A DNA stretch of 64,000 nt from Nodosilinea sp. PGN35 (GTDB taxonomy: Bacteria; Cyanobacteriota; Cyanobacteriia; Phormidesmidales; Phormidesmidaceae): contig NZ_JAQKQJ010000010.1 in NCBI RefSeq assembly GCF_029109325.1, positions 558,001-622,000 on the forward strand, given 5' to 3'. The translations under genes and the position numbers were made by a program. Under the pieces are notes generated by a model. The model did not search any database, was not told the origin of the DNA, and saw only the letters and a list, made by a program, of their open reading frames with translations. Shown piece by piece: positions 1 to 9,738 of the stretch (its first letter is position 1; each line of letters begins with the position of its first letter).

Positions 1-1
1 G

Positions 2-292
2 GGCGACGCCACCTTTGTCGAAAACAGCCTGACCGCCCTCACCGATGCCATTGTTGACACCAGCGCCCTCACCGCTGGCAGCTGCATTGCCCGCAGCCAA
101 GACAGCCTGGGGGCGTTTGTCGTCACAGGCCGCGACGGGTTGCCCGCCACCCCCGGCGACGGGGGCATCTCAGCCTACCCCACCGGCACGGTGCGCACAG
201 GGGATGAGCCGATCGCCACCGGCCTTCAAGAGCCCGATGGCGTGTATCAACTGCCCAACGGGCGCTTAGTCCTGAGCCGCGCCTGCAACTAG
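2..292 (+). CDS. TpsA filamentous-haemagglutinin-type exoprotein, C-terminal fragment (cut by window edge)
   Basis: Only the last 96 codons are inside the window; frame 2 is open from the first base to the TAG at 290-292. The translation matches, nearly position by position, the C-terminus of the complete TpsA at 3392-7600. It shares the SCIARS motif, ISAYPTGTVRT and QEPDGVYQLP, with a conserved Cys near each end of the segment. It is therefore a tandem paralogue of a secreted two-partner-secretion adhesin/S-layer-family protein. It converges with the DUF928 gene, with only 4 bp between the stop codons. Its N-terminal secretion domain lies outside the window, so function rests on the paralogue. 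Confidence 0.85.
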   Translation, partial: GDATFVENSLTALTDAIVDTSALTAGSCIARSQDSLGAFVVTGRDGLPATPGDGGISAYPTGTVRTGDEPIATGLQEPDGVYQLPNGRLVLSRACN

Positions 293-296
293 GGCA

Positions 297-1076
297 CTAC
301 TCCTGCTCGGCCAGGTAGGTGAGGCGATCGCTGAACTGAGAAATTTCATCGCTGGGGTTCAACGCCTCCTGCTCGGCCAGCCCCGCCAGCAGATCGCGGC
401 GATAGGCAGTGGCCTCGGGGGATGGAGCCTCAGACAGCAGGGCGATCGCATCGTACCAGAGCCCGGCGGCGATCGCCTGCTCGGCGCGATCGACCAGACT
501 GCCCCGGCCCAGGGCGGCCCAGTTGGCGGCTACCACCTGCAAATCGGCCTCATCCAGCGCCACCTGGGAGGGCCGCCCTGGGTTGCACTGCAAAATCACC
601 TTCCAGCGGTAGGTGCCGCCCGCCGCCAGGGCCGGTTCGCTCTCAGGCAGCGTGAACGACTGGTAGCCCGGCTGGCTCTCCCCTAAATCAAACGTGTTGA
701 CCGGGGTCAGCGCGTCGCCCTCGGCGGCGGTGTAGCGGTAGAGCTGAAGCTGCATTTGGTAAGGGGTTTCGTCGGGCACGTACCACACCAGCGTGGGGCG
801 AGCCGCCGCCGTTGCGCCTGTATGCGCCTGGGGGGCCAGGGCGGTGAGGTTGATGGGGGCGCTGCCATCGCAGCCGCCTCGGGTGCCACCCCCCACGGTG
901 CGGCGAGGTGCCCGCGAGTTGGGCGGCGGTTCGTAGCTTCGACGATTTGACCCTTGGGCCAGGTGAACGGGGTGGCCAGCGACCACCTCATTGCCCCAGC
1001 TGGGGTTGCCCACCGATAGAAACATGCCGCTCAGGCTGCCGAGGGTCAATGCCGCTGCGATCGCTGGTTTGTGCAT
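297..1076 (-). CDS. DUF928 domain-containing protein
   Basis: 259 residues. The N-terminus is a likely signal peptide (hydrophobic stretch about residues 7-25). A basic, Pro/Arg-rich segment with GGGTRGGC follows, and this is the hallmark start of the cyanobacterial DUF928 domain. The remainder looks like a beta-sandwich (about residues 70-180) followed by a helical TPR-like tail. No enzymatic motif is visible. DUF928 genes commonly sit beside CHASE2 kinases and haemagglutinin-type exoproteins in cyanobacteria, as here, so a periplasmic role in the two-partner-secretion locus is plausible but unproven. It lies 138 bp downstream of the CHASE2 kinase on the same strand and may be co-transcribed with it. 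Confidence 0.85.
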   Translation of the reverse strand: MHKPAIAAALTLGSLSGMFLSVGNPSWGNEVVAGHPVHLAQGSNRRSYEPPPNSRAPRRTVGGGTRGGCDGSAPINLTALAPQAHTGATAAARPTLVWYVPDETPYQMQLQLYRYTAAEGDALTPVNTFDLGESQPGYQSFTLPESEPALAAGGTYRWKVILQCNPGRPSQVALDEADLQVVAANWAALGRGSLVDRAEQAIAAGLWYDAIALLSEAPSPEATAYRRDLLAGLAEQEALNPSDEISQFSDRLTYLAEQE

Positions 1077-1214
1077 CCCTAGTTACCGTTTTGTTAGGTG
1101 TGCCCTTTAGATTAAAGGAGCAGCCCGGTAAATTGGCAGAGGTTTGCGCCAGTTCATCGACGCTTAACGGTTACGGGCCTTGCCGGTTTCGGCAAAGGGC
1201 GATCGCCCCCTGAT

Positions 1215-3098
1215 TCATTTTCCCAGCGCCCGCAGGCCCAGGCGACGCTGGGCCACCAGGGGCCACCGCAGCTCGCAGCAGGTGCCCGCACCGCTAAACT
1301 CGCGCTTAAACTGCCCGTGCAGCCGCTGGGCCAGCTGTTTGGCCTGGCGGGTGCCCCAGCCCGTGCCCGCTGGAGAAGCGTCTAGGGAGTACGGCCCCTG
1401 GCCGTTGTCGATCACCTGAATCAGGTTTTCGGTGGCGGTGGCCTGGCAGACCACCGTCAGGCGGGTGACGTTCACCCCGTGTTTGCCCACGTTGAGCAGA
1501 GCCTCTTCTAAAAACTGGCAGAGCCCCTGGCGGTCATCTGCCGACAGGCCCAGGGTGCCCAGGGGTTCAAAGGTGACGACCTTGAGCTTGAGCGATCGCA
1601 GCCCCGGAAAATCTTGCTCGCCCCGCTCCAGGGTAGCGGTATAGGTCTCCCACAGTTTTTCGTGCAGGGGAATGGCCTCGCTCTCTGGCGGCGCGGCGGC
1701 GGGCAGGCTCTCGCGAATATCGCGCAGCTCCTGGTTGAGGCGCTCTAGGCGGGGGCGGGCCTCGGCGTCAGCGTCAGTCTCTCGCAGCAGCAGGGCTAGG
1801 GTTTGCAGCGGGCCATTGTGAATGGCGCTGTAGGTTTGGTCGATGATTTGCTGGCGCTCGGCAATGCGCGATCGCAGGGTTTGGTCGTACAGATAAAACC
1901 CCGGCAGCACCAGCCCGTTGACGCTAAACACCACCAGCGTCGGCACCAGCGGCAGCCACCAGCCCCCCAGCCACAGCAGGCCAAAGCTCACCCCCACCAG
2001 GCTCAGGCCAATTAGGCCCAGGGTCAACAGGTACCAGGAGGGCGACTTGATCCACCCAATCAACACCGTGCCCACCCCACCCCACAGCACAATCCACAGG
2101 TATGCCAGACCCTGGGGCCAGGGGCGCAGCAGGGGGCGATCGTCCAGCACCGCACTCACCAGTTGACTCGTGGCGTGGGCCTGCATCACCACCCCGTATA
2201 CCAGCCCTGGGCTGTCCGCCGCCACCACAGCCGAGTTGAGAAAGTCCTTCGCGCTCGACGAGGTAATGCCAATTAGCACAATGGCATCTTCAATCCAGCT
2301 GGGGGCTACGCTGCCGTCGAGCACCTGCTGCAACGTCACCTGGCGAAAGGGCTGAGGCCCACTGCGCCCGTTGAGCAAAATCTGGTGCCCCCCGGCATCG
2401 GCCCCCACGTAGCCGCCGGTCTGGGGAGAAATCTGAGAAAATTCCGTATCCCCAAAGCGCATGGCCCAGGGGTCGCGCTGGCCATTCTCCAGAGCCAGCC
2501 CCTCGGCTTGCAGATAGGTCTCCGCCAGCCGCAGCGCCAGGGAAAAGCGAAACTCCCCCACCGCATTGGGCGACCCCAGCAGGGCACGGCGCACAAACCC
2601 GTCGTCATCCTGGGGAAAATCGATAAACCCCACCTGCTCGGGGGGCAAAAAGGCCGGGGCCGCCACGGGCGGGTTGCTCAATATGTTCTCAATGGCGATC
2701 GCATTGGGCAGAGTCGCCAGGGTTTCAACCAGGGCGGCGTGGCCCGGCTCCACCGCCAGATCGCGATAGATATCGATGCCCACCGCGCGAGGCCGATGCA
2801 CTGCCAGGGCTTGCAGCAGCTCGGCCAGCACCCCGTCGGGCACGGGGTAGGTGCCCAGCCGCTGAATGTCGGCCTCGTCGATGCCCACAATCAGCACCCG
2901 CTCGTCGGTGGCTTCCGCCGGTCGCCAGCGCAGCAGCGTATCCAGCATTTTTAGCTCCAGGCCCTCAAACAGGCCTGCCAACCGGGCACCCACCACCAGC
3001 CCCAGCACCACCACACCGGGCACCACCTGCCGCCACGGCTTTTTTTCTGCCGGGCTAGGGCGTTGCCAACTGTGCCGAAGTTCATCAAAGGGTTTCAT
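1215..3098 (-). CDS. CHASE2-domain sensor histidine kinase
   Basis: 627 residues. A signal-anchor (about 25-45) is followed by an extracytoplasmic CHASE2 domain (about 50-320; VGIDEADIQRLG and GIDIYRD are typical). Three membrane segments follow (about 330-350, 357-378, 382-403), then a cytoplasmic kinase core. The phospho-acceptor is His427 in SAIHNGPLQTL, the H-box style of cyanobacterial NarL/LuxR-partner kinases. The N-box EEALLNVGKHG (Asn536) and G-box DNGQG (from Asp564) are intact, so it should be active. It is transcribed divergently from tpsA. The natural partner is the LuxR-type response regulator at 10411-11067. The CHASE2 ligand is unknown. Confidence 0.9.
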   Translation of the reverse strand: MKPFDELRHSWQRPSPAEKKPWRQVVPGVVVLGLVVGARLAGLFEGLELKMLDTLLRWRPAEATDERVLIVGIDEADIQRLGTYPVPDGVLAELLQALAVHRPRAVGIDIYRDLAVEPGHAALVETLATLPNAIAIENILSNPPVAAPAFLPPEQVGFIDFPQDDDGFVRRALLGSPNAVGEFRFSLALRLAETYLQAEGLALENGQRDPWAMRFGDTEFSQISPQTGGYVGADAGGHQILLNGRSGPQPFRQVTLQQVLDGSVAPSWIEDAIVLIGITSSSAKDFLNSAVVAADSPGLVYGVVMQAHATSQLVSAVLDDRPLLRPWPQGLAYLWIVLWGGVGTVLIGWIKSPSWYLLTLGLIGLSLVGVSFGLLWLGGWWLPLVPTLVVFSVNGLVLPGFYLYDQTLRSRIAERQQIIDQTYSAIHNGPLQTLALLLRETDADAEARPRLERLNQELRDIRESLPAAAPPESEAIPLHEKLWETYTATLERGEQDFPGLRSLKLKVVTFEPLGTLGLSADDRQGLCQFLEEALLNVGKHGVNVTRLTVVCQATATENLIQVIDNGQGPYSLDASPAGTGWGTRQAKQLAQRLHGQFKREFSGAGTCCELRWPLVAQRRLGLRALGK

Positions 3099-3391
3099 GG
3101 GGGCAAAGGAATTAAGTGACGGTCAGGGCGGAGGACACCGCTAGGCCAAGCCTACAAAACCTTAGCGCCAGAACGGTGCAGAGTTACGCTAACCCGCTGG
3201 CTGAAATCTCCGCTGTCATTGCCGAGCCAGGGAGAATCCAGGCGAGAGCAAGGTGTCCTTGTGAATTTCCGGCTGCACAAGAACGACAAACCGCTAGCCC
3301 TCAGACTCCGGTTTCACAAATCTCGATGGTTGACCGTCCCAAATCTGAGTCTGGTGCTAAAGTTTGGGTGCTTTTTCTCTGCCCCCCGGTT
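3099..3391. promoter_or_regulatory. Divergent intergenic region between CHASE2 kinase and tpsA
   Basis: The tpsA frame stays open back to a GTG at 3116 that has an AAGGA motif upstream, but the extra N-terminal residues do not look like a secretion signal. I therefore treat the stretch as the shared upstream region of the two divergent genes. I could not identify a convincing -35/-10 pair or an operator. Confidence 0.4.
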
Positions 3392-6300
3392 ATGCCCTAC
3401 TCTACCCTTCCCGTTGGCGGTATGGTGCTAGGGGCGATCGCCACCCTAGCCGCCGCTGCCCCCGCCCTGGCGCAGCTGGTGCCCGACACCACCCTGGGGG
3501 TCGAAAGCTCAACGGTGAGCCCTGGTACTCCTGTGCAGGGCAGTCCCGCCGCGCTCATTGGCGGTGGTGCCGTCCAGGGCGGCAACCTGTTCCACAGCTT
3601 TTTAGAATTCAACATCGATCCGGGGCAGCGGGTCTATTTCGCCAACCCCGCCGGGGTAGAGGCGATCTTTAGCCGCGTCACCGGGGGCAACCCGTCGAAT
3701 ATCTTTGGCACCCTGGGGGTCGATGGTACAGCCGATTTATTTTTGATGAACCCCAACGGGCTGGTGTTTGGCCCCGGTGCCCAGCTCGATGTGCAGGGGG
3801 CGTTTACGGCGACGACGGCCAGCGCCATTCAGTTTGGCGACCAGGGCAGCTTTGACGCTGCCGCTGCCAACCCGCTGCCGGTGCTCACCGTTGACCCCTC
3901 GGCCCTGTGGTTTAACCAACTCAGCCAGGGAATTAGCACGAGCCAAAATTCTCTTAGGGTTGATGGTGGGCAAAGCCTAATTTTAGCAGGCGGCAATATC
4001 ACGCTAAATAACAGCTTTTTACGCGAGAATTTGGCAGGCGGAGGTCGGGTTGATCTGGGGGCTGTAGCTGGAGAAGGTGCAGTTCAGTTGGCAAGGAATG
4101 GCGATATCCTTAGTCTGGTTTTTCCAGAAAACCTAGCGCGTGCCGACATCGAATTCAGCAACAATTCGGCCATTGACGTTAGCGCCAATGGTGGCGGCAG
4201 CATCGCCATTACAGGACGCAACATTAATATTATTGACAGCACAATTTTGGCTGGTATTGCTTCAGGGGTAGGCAACGAGCAGAGCCAGGCAGGTGATATC
4301 AACTTAGATGCAGCCGAAACTCTTCAAGTTGAGGCTAGCATAATTGCAAATCAGATTACTCCTGGAGGAAGGGGCAACGCTGGTGCTGTCAATATTAGGG
4401 CTAACAGTATGGTTGCTGATCAGTCCATCGTAAGCGCTACCGCCTTTGGCCCAGGCAATGCTGGTGATATTAGTATTACGGTTGATGGCAATATAGCTTT
4501 AGATGCTACTGACATATTTAGCTTAGGAATTGAAGACCAAGTTGCGAATGCGGGCAATATCAACATTACAACCACTAACCTTTCGTTGACAAATGATGCA
4601 CAAATTAGTGCTAGCGCCTTTGGGTTTGGCACTACGGGTAACGTCGTAGTTAATGCTCGCGATCGCGTCAGTCTAGACGGTTTTGCCACCGCCATTTTTA
4701 GCTCCATTTTTGGCAGTTCTCAGGCCCCAGGGGGCGACATTCAGATCACAGCCAGGGAGCTATCGCTCACCAACAGCGCCAAGCTAGATACGAGCGTCAA
4801 TGGTCAGGGCAGCGGCGGCAACGTCATCATTGATGTTCAAGATGGCCTGATCATCGACGGCATCCTTCCGGGCAGGCCCGGCAGTTCTATCTTTAGCACC
4901 ATTGAGGAAGAAGGCACGGGCACAGCAGGTGATGTCAGAATTAATGCTGGTTTTGTAGCATTGACCAATAGCGGTGCCATTCAATCTCTAACCCGTGGCC
5001 AGGGTGATGCTGGCAATATTTTTATTCAAGCCCGTGACTTTGTATTACTGGATGGTTCTGCCAGGCAGAACGCTACGACAATAATTCCCAGTGCGATCGC
5101 AAGCGTTGTCACAGATGATGAGAATGCGTCGGGCAACGGTGGAGACATCTACATTCAGGCTGGAAACTTTATTTCACTCAGCAATACCGCAAGAATTCAG
5201 AGTAGTGCTGAGTCGCAAACTTCGATTGGCAATGCGGGCAATATATTTCTAGACACTGGCTCAGTCTTGATGGATGGTGCGGGCATTTTTGCGGTAACGT
5301 TTGCCGAGGGCAACTCGGGAGAAATTACAATCAATGCTCGCGATCGCGTTGCCGTAGACAATCGTTCGCGCATACAGTCCTTTACCAATGGTGTTGGCAA
5401 CGCTGGCAATATCACAATTTCGGCCTTGGGTCACGTTTCATTTAATAATGATTCCACCATCCTTAGTACAGTAGAACGCAGTGGTCGAGGTTTTGCTGGC
5501 AATATTTTTGTGGATTCGGCTTCGCTATCGGTTACTCAAGGTTCTCAGTTTCTTGCATACACTGTTGGCACGGGTAATGCTGGAGATGTGGTTGTTTTCG
5601 TCGCTGATTCAGCCATCTTTAGTGGCAGAAGCGCTGGTAACTTTCCAAGTGGAATCTTTGCCTTTGTAGGCGATCAGGGCACCGGAGAAGGAGGTAATAT
5701 CAGCATTGCAGCGCGATCGCTTTTGCTGTCAGAGGGGCGACTATCGGCGTCAACGCAAGGGAACGGCAACGGGGGAAATATCCTCCTAAACGTGGCGGGA
5801 CTGACATCTCTAGACAACAATACGATTGTTTCAACGGGGGTAGATTTCGATGCTAGGGGCAATGCTGGTAATATTCAAGTCAACACCGGAACGCTGACGG
5901 CCACTAACTTCGGGGCCTTTGAGTCGGATACGGACGGCGTTGGCAATGCCGGTGATATTACGCTTAACGTTCGCGGCGACGCCCAGTTTTCTGGAGCGAT
6001 TGTCGCTAACAATCGCATTCGCTCCAGCGGGGCCAGCAGTTCTGTAACCAGGAACGGAGTCGGCAATGCTGGAACAATTCGGCTAACCGCTAATTCAGTG
6101 TCATTGACTGATGTAGCCGCACTGCAAAGCAGCACGCTCGGCCAGGGCAACGGCGGCGATATTGTGGTAAGAGCCGCAGGCCGCATTTTTCTCGACGACG
6201 CCAGACTAGTTGCGATTGTAGGGGACGGAACCGATCAATCTCGCCTAGGCAGTGGCGATGGTGGCACCATTCGCCTTCAGGCTCAAGCTATAGATTTGGT

Positions 6301-7600
6301 AAATGGCGCACAGCTTCAGGCCAGTACCTTTGGCAATGGCAACGCCGGAGATATTGAGATTGATGCCGCAAATACCGTGTCGCTAGACGGAGAAATTCTC
6401 TTTCGAGATAACGATTTCTTTCGTAGCGCATTACTCAGCATTGTAGGTTTCAACGGCATTGGTGCAGGCGGTGATATTTCAGTGCGTGCAGGAACCCTTT
6501 CCGTAACCGACGGCGCTTTAATTAGTGCAACAACTGTAGGGCAAGGGCCAGCGGGCAATATTCGGGTGGAGGCCCGCGATCGCCTCACAGTCGATGGCTT
6601 TAGTGGGCGATCGGGCTTCCCCAGCACCCTCCAGGCCTCCACCGAATTTCCGTTCAGCGGGCCAGGGGGTAACATTGACCTTTTGGCCGGTCAGGTAGAG
6701 GTGCTCAATGGCGGGCAGGTGTTATCCACTAGCGAAAGCCAAAGCCCAGCGGGTACCATTCGCGTTAATGCCACTGACCGGATCTCGGTATCCGGCAGCA
6801 ACCCAACCTTTGCGGTTCAAGCCGCCAATAGGCCCAGCATTGCCCGGCTGTTTATTCCCCAAAGCACTATTTCGGTGCGCTCCAGTGCGGCGGGGGCAGC
6901 GGGCAACCTGATCGTCGGCGACCTGGGCAACACCCCGCGCCTGGTGCTCGACGGCGGCCAGCTAATCGCCGAGTCGGCAGCGGTCGATGGCGGCAACATT
7001 GTCATTGACCTGAGCCAGGTGCTGCTGCTGCGCAACGGCAGCCTGATTTCCGCCACGGCGGGCACCGCCCAGGCCGGGGGCAACGGCGGCAACATCGCCA
7101 TTCGCGTGCCCTTCATCGTCGCCATCCCCAGCGAAAACAGCGACATTCGCGCCGACGCCTTTGCCGGGGCGGGGGGCAATGTCTCCATTGCCGCGCGGGG
7201 TATCTTTGGCATTGAGCCCCGGCTGGAGCGCAGCCCCCTCAGCGACATCACCGCCACCTCAGCCCTGGGGGTGAGCGGAGTGATCGCCGTAGATACACTC
7301 GACACCAGCTTTATCGAAAGCGGCCTGACCCCGCTCGAAGATGCCCTAGTCGATACGGCGGCGCTGACCAGCGGCAGCTGTATTGCCCGCAGTGAGCCGG
7401 GAGGAGCCTTCACCGTTACAGGCGGCGGCGGGCTGCCGCTCAGCCCTGGGGATGGGGCGATCTCGGCCTACCCCACCGGCACCGTCCGCACCCTGGACGA
7501 AGCCACCGCCATTCAAGAGCCCGATGGGGTGTATCAACTGCCTGACGGTCGCCTGGTGCTCAGCCGTCGCTGTGCCGATCGCTCTGCCCCCAGTGGTTAG
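3392..7600 (+). CDS. Two-partner-secretion exoprotein TpsA (filamentous haemagglutinin N-terminal domain, S-layer family)
   Basis: About 1402 residues from the ATG at 3392. This start is chosen because it gives a good Sec signal peptide ending APALAQ. In-frame alternatives are ATG 3326 and GTG 3116. The TPS/haemagglutination-activity domain covers about the first 170 residues, with the diagnostic motif LMNPNGLVFGP. The rest is a long right-handed beta-helix of degenerate repeats built around GNAGNI/GNGGDI. The last about 90 residues repeat the fragment at 2-292, including two Cys. The product should be exported across the outer membrane by the TpsB encoded 134 bp downstream and act at the cell surface, probably in adhesion. 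The middle (about 3930-6530) is visibly more AT-rich than both ends. Confidence 0.9.
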   Translation: MPYSTLPVGGMVLGAIATLAAAAPALAQLVPDTTLGVESSTVSPGTPVQGSPAALIGGGAVQGGNLFHSFLEFNIDPGQRVYFANPAGVEAIFSRVTGGNPSNIFGTLGVDGTADLFLMNPNGLVFGPGAQLDVQGAFTATTASAIQFGDQGSFDAAAANPLPVLTVDPSALWFNQLSQGISTSQNSLRVDGGQSLILAGGNITLNNSFLRENLAGGGRVDLGAVAGEGAVQLARNGDILSLVFPENLARADIEFSNNSAIDVSANGGGSIAITGRNINIIDSTILAGIASGVGNEQSQAGDINLDAAETLQVEASIIANQITPGGRGNAGAVNIRANSMVADQSIVSATAFGPGNAGDISITVDGNIALDATDIFSLGIEDQVANAGNINITTTNLSLTNDAQISASAFGFGTTGNVVVNARDRVSLDGFATAIFSSIFGSSQAPGGDIQITARELSLTNSAKLDTSVNGQGSGGNVIIDVQDGLIIDGILPGRPGSSIFSTIEEEGTGTAGDVRINAGFVALTNSGAIQSLTRGQGDAGNIFIQARDFVLLDGSARQNATTIIPSAIASVVTDDENASGNGGDIYIQAGNFISLSNTARIQSSAESQTSIGNAGNIFLDTGSVLMDGAGIFAVTFAEGNSGEITINARDRVAVDNRSRIQSFTNGVGNAGNITISALGHVSFNNDSTILSTVERSGRGFAGNIFVDSASLSVTQGSQFLAYTVGTGNAGDVVVFVADSAIFSGRSAGNFPSGIFAFVGDQGTGEGGNISIAARSLLLSEGRLSASTQGNGNGGNILLNVAGLTSLDNNTIVSTGVDFDARGNAGNIQVNTGTLTATNFGAFESDTDGVGNAGDITLNVRGDAQFSGAIVANNRIRSSGASSSVTRNGVGNAGTIRLTANSVSLTDVAALQSSTLGQGNGGDIVVRAAGRIFLDDARLVAIVGDGTDQSRLGSGDGGTIRLQAQAIDLVNGAQLQASTFGNGNAGDIEIDAANTVSLDGEILFRDNDFFRSALLSIVGFNGIGAGGDISVRAGTLSVTDGALISATTVGQGPAGNIRVEARDRLTVDGFSGRSGFPSTLQASTEFPFSGPGGNIDLLAGQVEVLNGGQVLSTSESQSPAGTIRVNATDRISVSGSNPTFAVQAANRPSIARLFIPQSTISVRSSAAGAAGNLIVGDLGNTPRLVLDGGQLIAESAAVDGGNIVIDLSQVLLLRNGSLISATAGTAQAGGNGGNIAIRVPFIVAIPSENSDIRADAFAGAGGNVSIAARGIFGIEPRLERSPLSDITATSALGVSGVIAVDTLDTSFIESGLTPLEDALVDTAALTSGSCIARSEPGGAFTVTGGGGLPLSPGDGAISAYPTGTVRTLDEATAIQEPDGVYQLPDGRLVLSRRCADRSAPSG

Positions 7601-7734
7601 AGACTGAGACCGCAACGCAGATCGCCAAACTGGCCGGTTTCTACATTGACGCCCCGATCGCCCCGTTGGATAGTTTGAGCCGTCAGGGTAACTCCCTCGA
7701 CCACCGTTGGTTTTGTGATGAGACGCTATTTGTG

Positions 7735-9426
7735 ATGCATCTACTTCGTGTCGGGCTGGCTGCCCTGATGATGGCCCTGGCCCTCGACCTGGGGGCTCAG
7801 GCCCAGACGTTGCCGCCTGGCTCACCGCTGCCCGAGCCGACGGAGCCCACCCGACCAGCCCCTCTTAACCCACCGCTGCCCGCGCCGATTCCGCCCGAGG
7901 AGCCGCTGCTGCGGCCAGAGCCCGCCCCTGAGGAATCCAGTCCCCCTGCGGGTGAGCTGGTATTTACCGTCAACCGCATTGAGGTGGTGGGCAACACTGT
8001 TCTGGAGGATGAAATCGCGGCTCTAGTAGAACCTCTAGAGGGGAATGCCCTATCGCTGGCCGATTTGCTCGGGCTGCGCACTGCCATCACCGAGCTGTAC
8101 CAGAGCAACGGCTACGTCACCTCCGGGGCCTTTTTGCCCACTAACCAGGACTTGGGCAGCGGGGTGGTGCAGATTCAGGTGATCGAGGGCGGGGTCGAGA
8201 CCATTCAGGTGAATGGGTTGGGGCGACTGCGGCAGGGCTATGTGCGCGATCGCATCGCCCTGGCCACCCAGCCACCCCTGCAAATTGCGCCGATCGAAGA
8301 TGCCCTGCGCCTGCTGCAAATCGACCCCCTGCTGGAGCGCGTCGATGCCGAACTCACCGCTGGCAGCCGTCCAGGGCAAAACATTTTGATTCTCGACGTG
8401 GTGGAGGCCGACCCTCTCTCAGCGGCGATCACCCTCGACAACTCCCAGTCGTCGAGCATTGGTTCGTGGCAGGCCGAAGCCCAGGTGCAGCACCGCAACG
8501 TGCTGGGGTTGGGGGATGCCGCCAGCCTGCGCTACGGCCACACCCAGGGGCTCGACCTCTACGAACTGCGCTACGGCCTGCCCCTCAACGCCCGCGACGG
8601 CACCCTGCAACTGCGCTACGAAAACGCCCGCAGCCGCATTGTCACCCCTGAATTTATCGATGCGGGCATTCGCAGCCGTAGCCAAACCCTGGCGCTGAGC
8701 GTTCGCCAGCCATTAAGCCGCTCCATCAGTCAAGAGTTTGCCCTGGGCCTGGCCTTCGACCTGCGGGAAAGCCGCAGCTTTATTCTCAACGACATTCCCT
8801 TTTCCTTTTCGGTGGGGCCAGAAAACGGGGTGGCGAAGGTGAGCGCCCTGCGGTTTTCCCAGGACTGGCTGGCGCGGGATCTGCGGCGGGTGGTGGCGGC
8901 GCGATCGCAGTTTAGCCTCGGCCTGGGCCTGTTCGATGCCACCGTCAACGACAGCGGCACCGACGGTCGTTTTTTTGCCTGGCTGGGCCAATTTCAGTGG
9001 GTCGAGCGGGTGTCGCCCAACCTGCTGCTGGTCAGCCGCGTCAACGCCCAGCTCACCCCCAACTCGCTGCTGCCCCTGGAGCGCTTTAGCGTCGGTGGGC
9101 CAGACACCGTGCGCGGCTACGGCCAAAACCAGATCGTCACCGACAACGCCGTGGTCGGCTCCGTCGAGCTGCGCATTCCCCTGTCGGCCACCCCCAACCA
9201 GCTCGTGCTGGTTCCCTTTGTAGACGCGGGCACCGGCTGGAACACGCAGAGCGCCAGCCCCGCCTCCTCGGTGCTGCTGGGCACGGGGCTGGGGGTGCAG
9301 TGGCAGCCTATCCCCGCCGCCAGCCTGGGCTTCACCTACGGCATTCCGCTCATTGGCGTGCCCAACCGGGGCAATTCTTTGCAGGAAAATGGGTTCTACT
9401 TCACCTTTACCTATCAGCCGTTGTAG
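7735..9426 (+). CDS. ShlB/FhaC/HecB-family outer-membrane transporter TpsB
   Basis: 563 residues from the ATG at 7735, chosen because it begins a signal peptide ending LGAQAQ; the frame extends 69 nt further upstream. A Pro/Glu-rich spacer precedes a POTRA_2 domain (FTVNRIEVVGNTVL, then NGYVTSGAFLP). The ShlB barrel of the Omp85 superfamily follows. The lid-loop motif VRGYGQNQ is present, and the protein ends in an aromatic-rich terminal strand (FTFTYQPL), typical for Bam-dependent insertion. It should secrete the upstream TpsA and perhaps the paralogue at 2-292. Confidence 0.92.
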   Translation: MHLLRVGLAALMMALALDLGAQAQTLPPGSPLPEPTEPTRPAPLNPPLPAPIPPEEPLLRPEPAPEESSPPAGELVFTVNRIEVVGNTVLEDEIAALVEPLEGNALSLADLLGLRTAITELYQSNGYVTSGAFLPTNQDLGSGVVQIQVIEGGVETIQVNGLGRLRQGYVRDRIALATQPPLQIAPIEDALRLLQIDPLLERVDAELTAGSRPGQNILILDVVEADPLSAAITLDNSQSSSIGSWQAEAQVQHRNVLGLGDAASLRYGHTQGLDLYELRYGLPLNARDGTLQLRYENARSRIVTPEFIDAGIRSRSQTLALSVRQPLSRSISQEFALGLAFDLRESRSFILNDIPFSFSVGPENGVAKVSALRFSQDWLARDLRRVVAARSQFSLGLGLFDATVNDSGTDGRFFAWLGQFQWVERVSPNLLLVSRVNAQLTPNSLLPLERFSVGGPDTVRGYGQNQIVTDNAVVGSVELRIPLSATPNQLVLVPFVDAGTGWNTQSASPASSVLLGTGLGVQWQPIPAASLGFTYGIPLIGVPNRGNSLQENGFYFTFTYQPL

Positions 9427-9738
9427 AGCGGGGCATTGTCGATGGGGCTTCCCTGGACAGAGTCGGCGCGTCTAACCTCCTATTGCACCGGATGGGATAG
9501 TGACGACAGTTTCCCTCAGAAACGTTTGAACGTTCAAACGTTTCTGAGGGTTCTGAGTGTCCTAAAGCCAGGTGGCTCAGGCTATGGTTTTAAGCCTGGT
9601 TGTCAACGAAAGCAAACCAGATTGCCGAAAAGTGCAAGGTCTCCGGCAGTAAATGCGGTTTAATTCTGGGTGAGTCGCCCTAGAGTGGAGAGCAGCTAGG
9701 GAACCCCATCTCGGCTGGCACAGCGAGGGAGAGCTTGT
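9427..9738. other. Intergenic stretch between tpsB and the kinase-like gene
   Basis: 312 bp without a convincing gene. It contains the perfect palindrome at 9513-9550 (listed separately). A purine-rich GAGGGAGA at about 9724-9732 could serve as ribosome binding site for the TTG start at 9739. Confidence 0.5.
9513..9550. repeat. 38-bp perfect loopless palindrome
   Basis: The two 19-bp halves are exact reverse complements, centred between 9531 and 9532 on AACGTT. There is no loop and no T-tract follows, so a simple intrinsic terminator is unlikely. It could be an operator for a dimeric regulator (the LuxR-type regulator is encoded 0.9 kb downstream), an mRNA-end hairpin or a dispersed palindromic repeat. 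Confidence 0.9.

Noticed and set aside
3116..3391. Longer N-terminus for TpsA from the GTG at 3116
   Set aside because: The ribosome-binding-site-like AAGGA is tempting, but the added 92 residues are unlike a secretion signal and a proper signal peptide begins at 3392.
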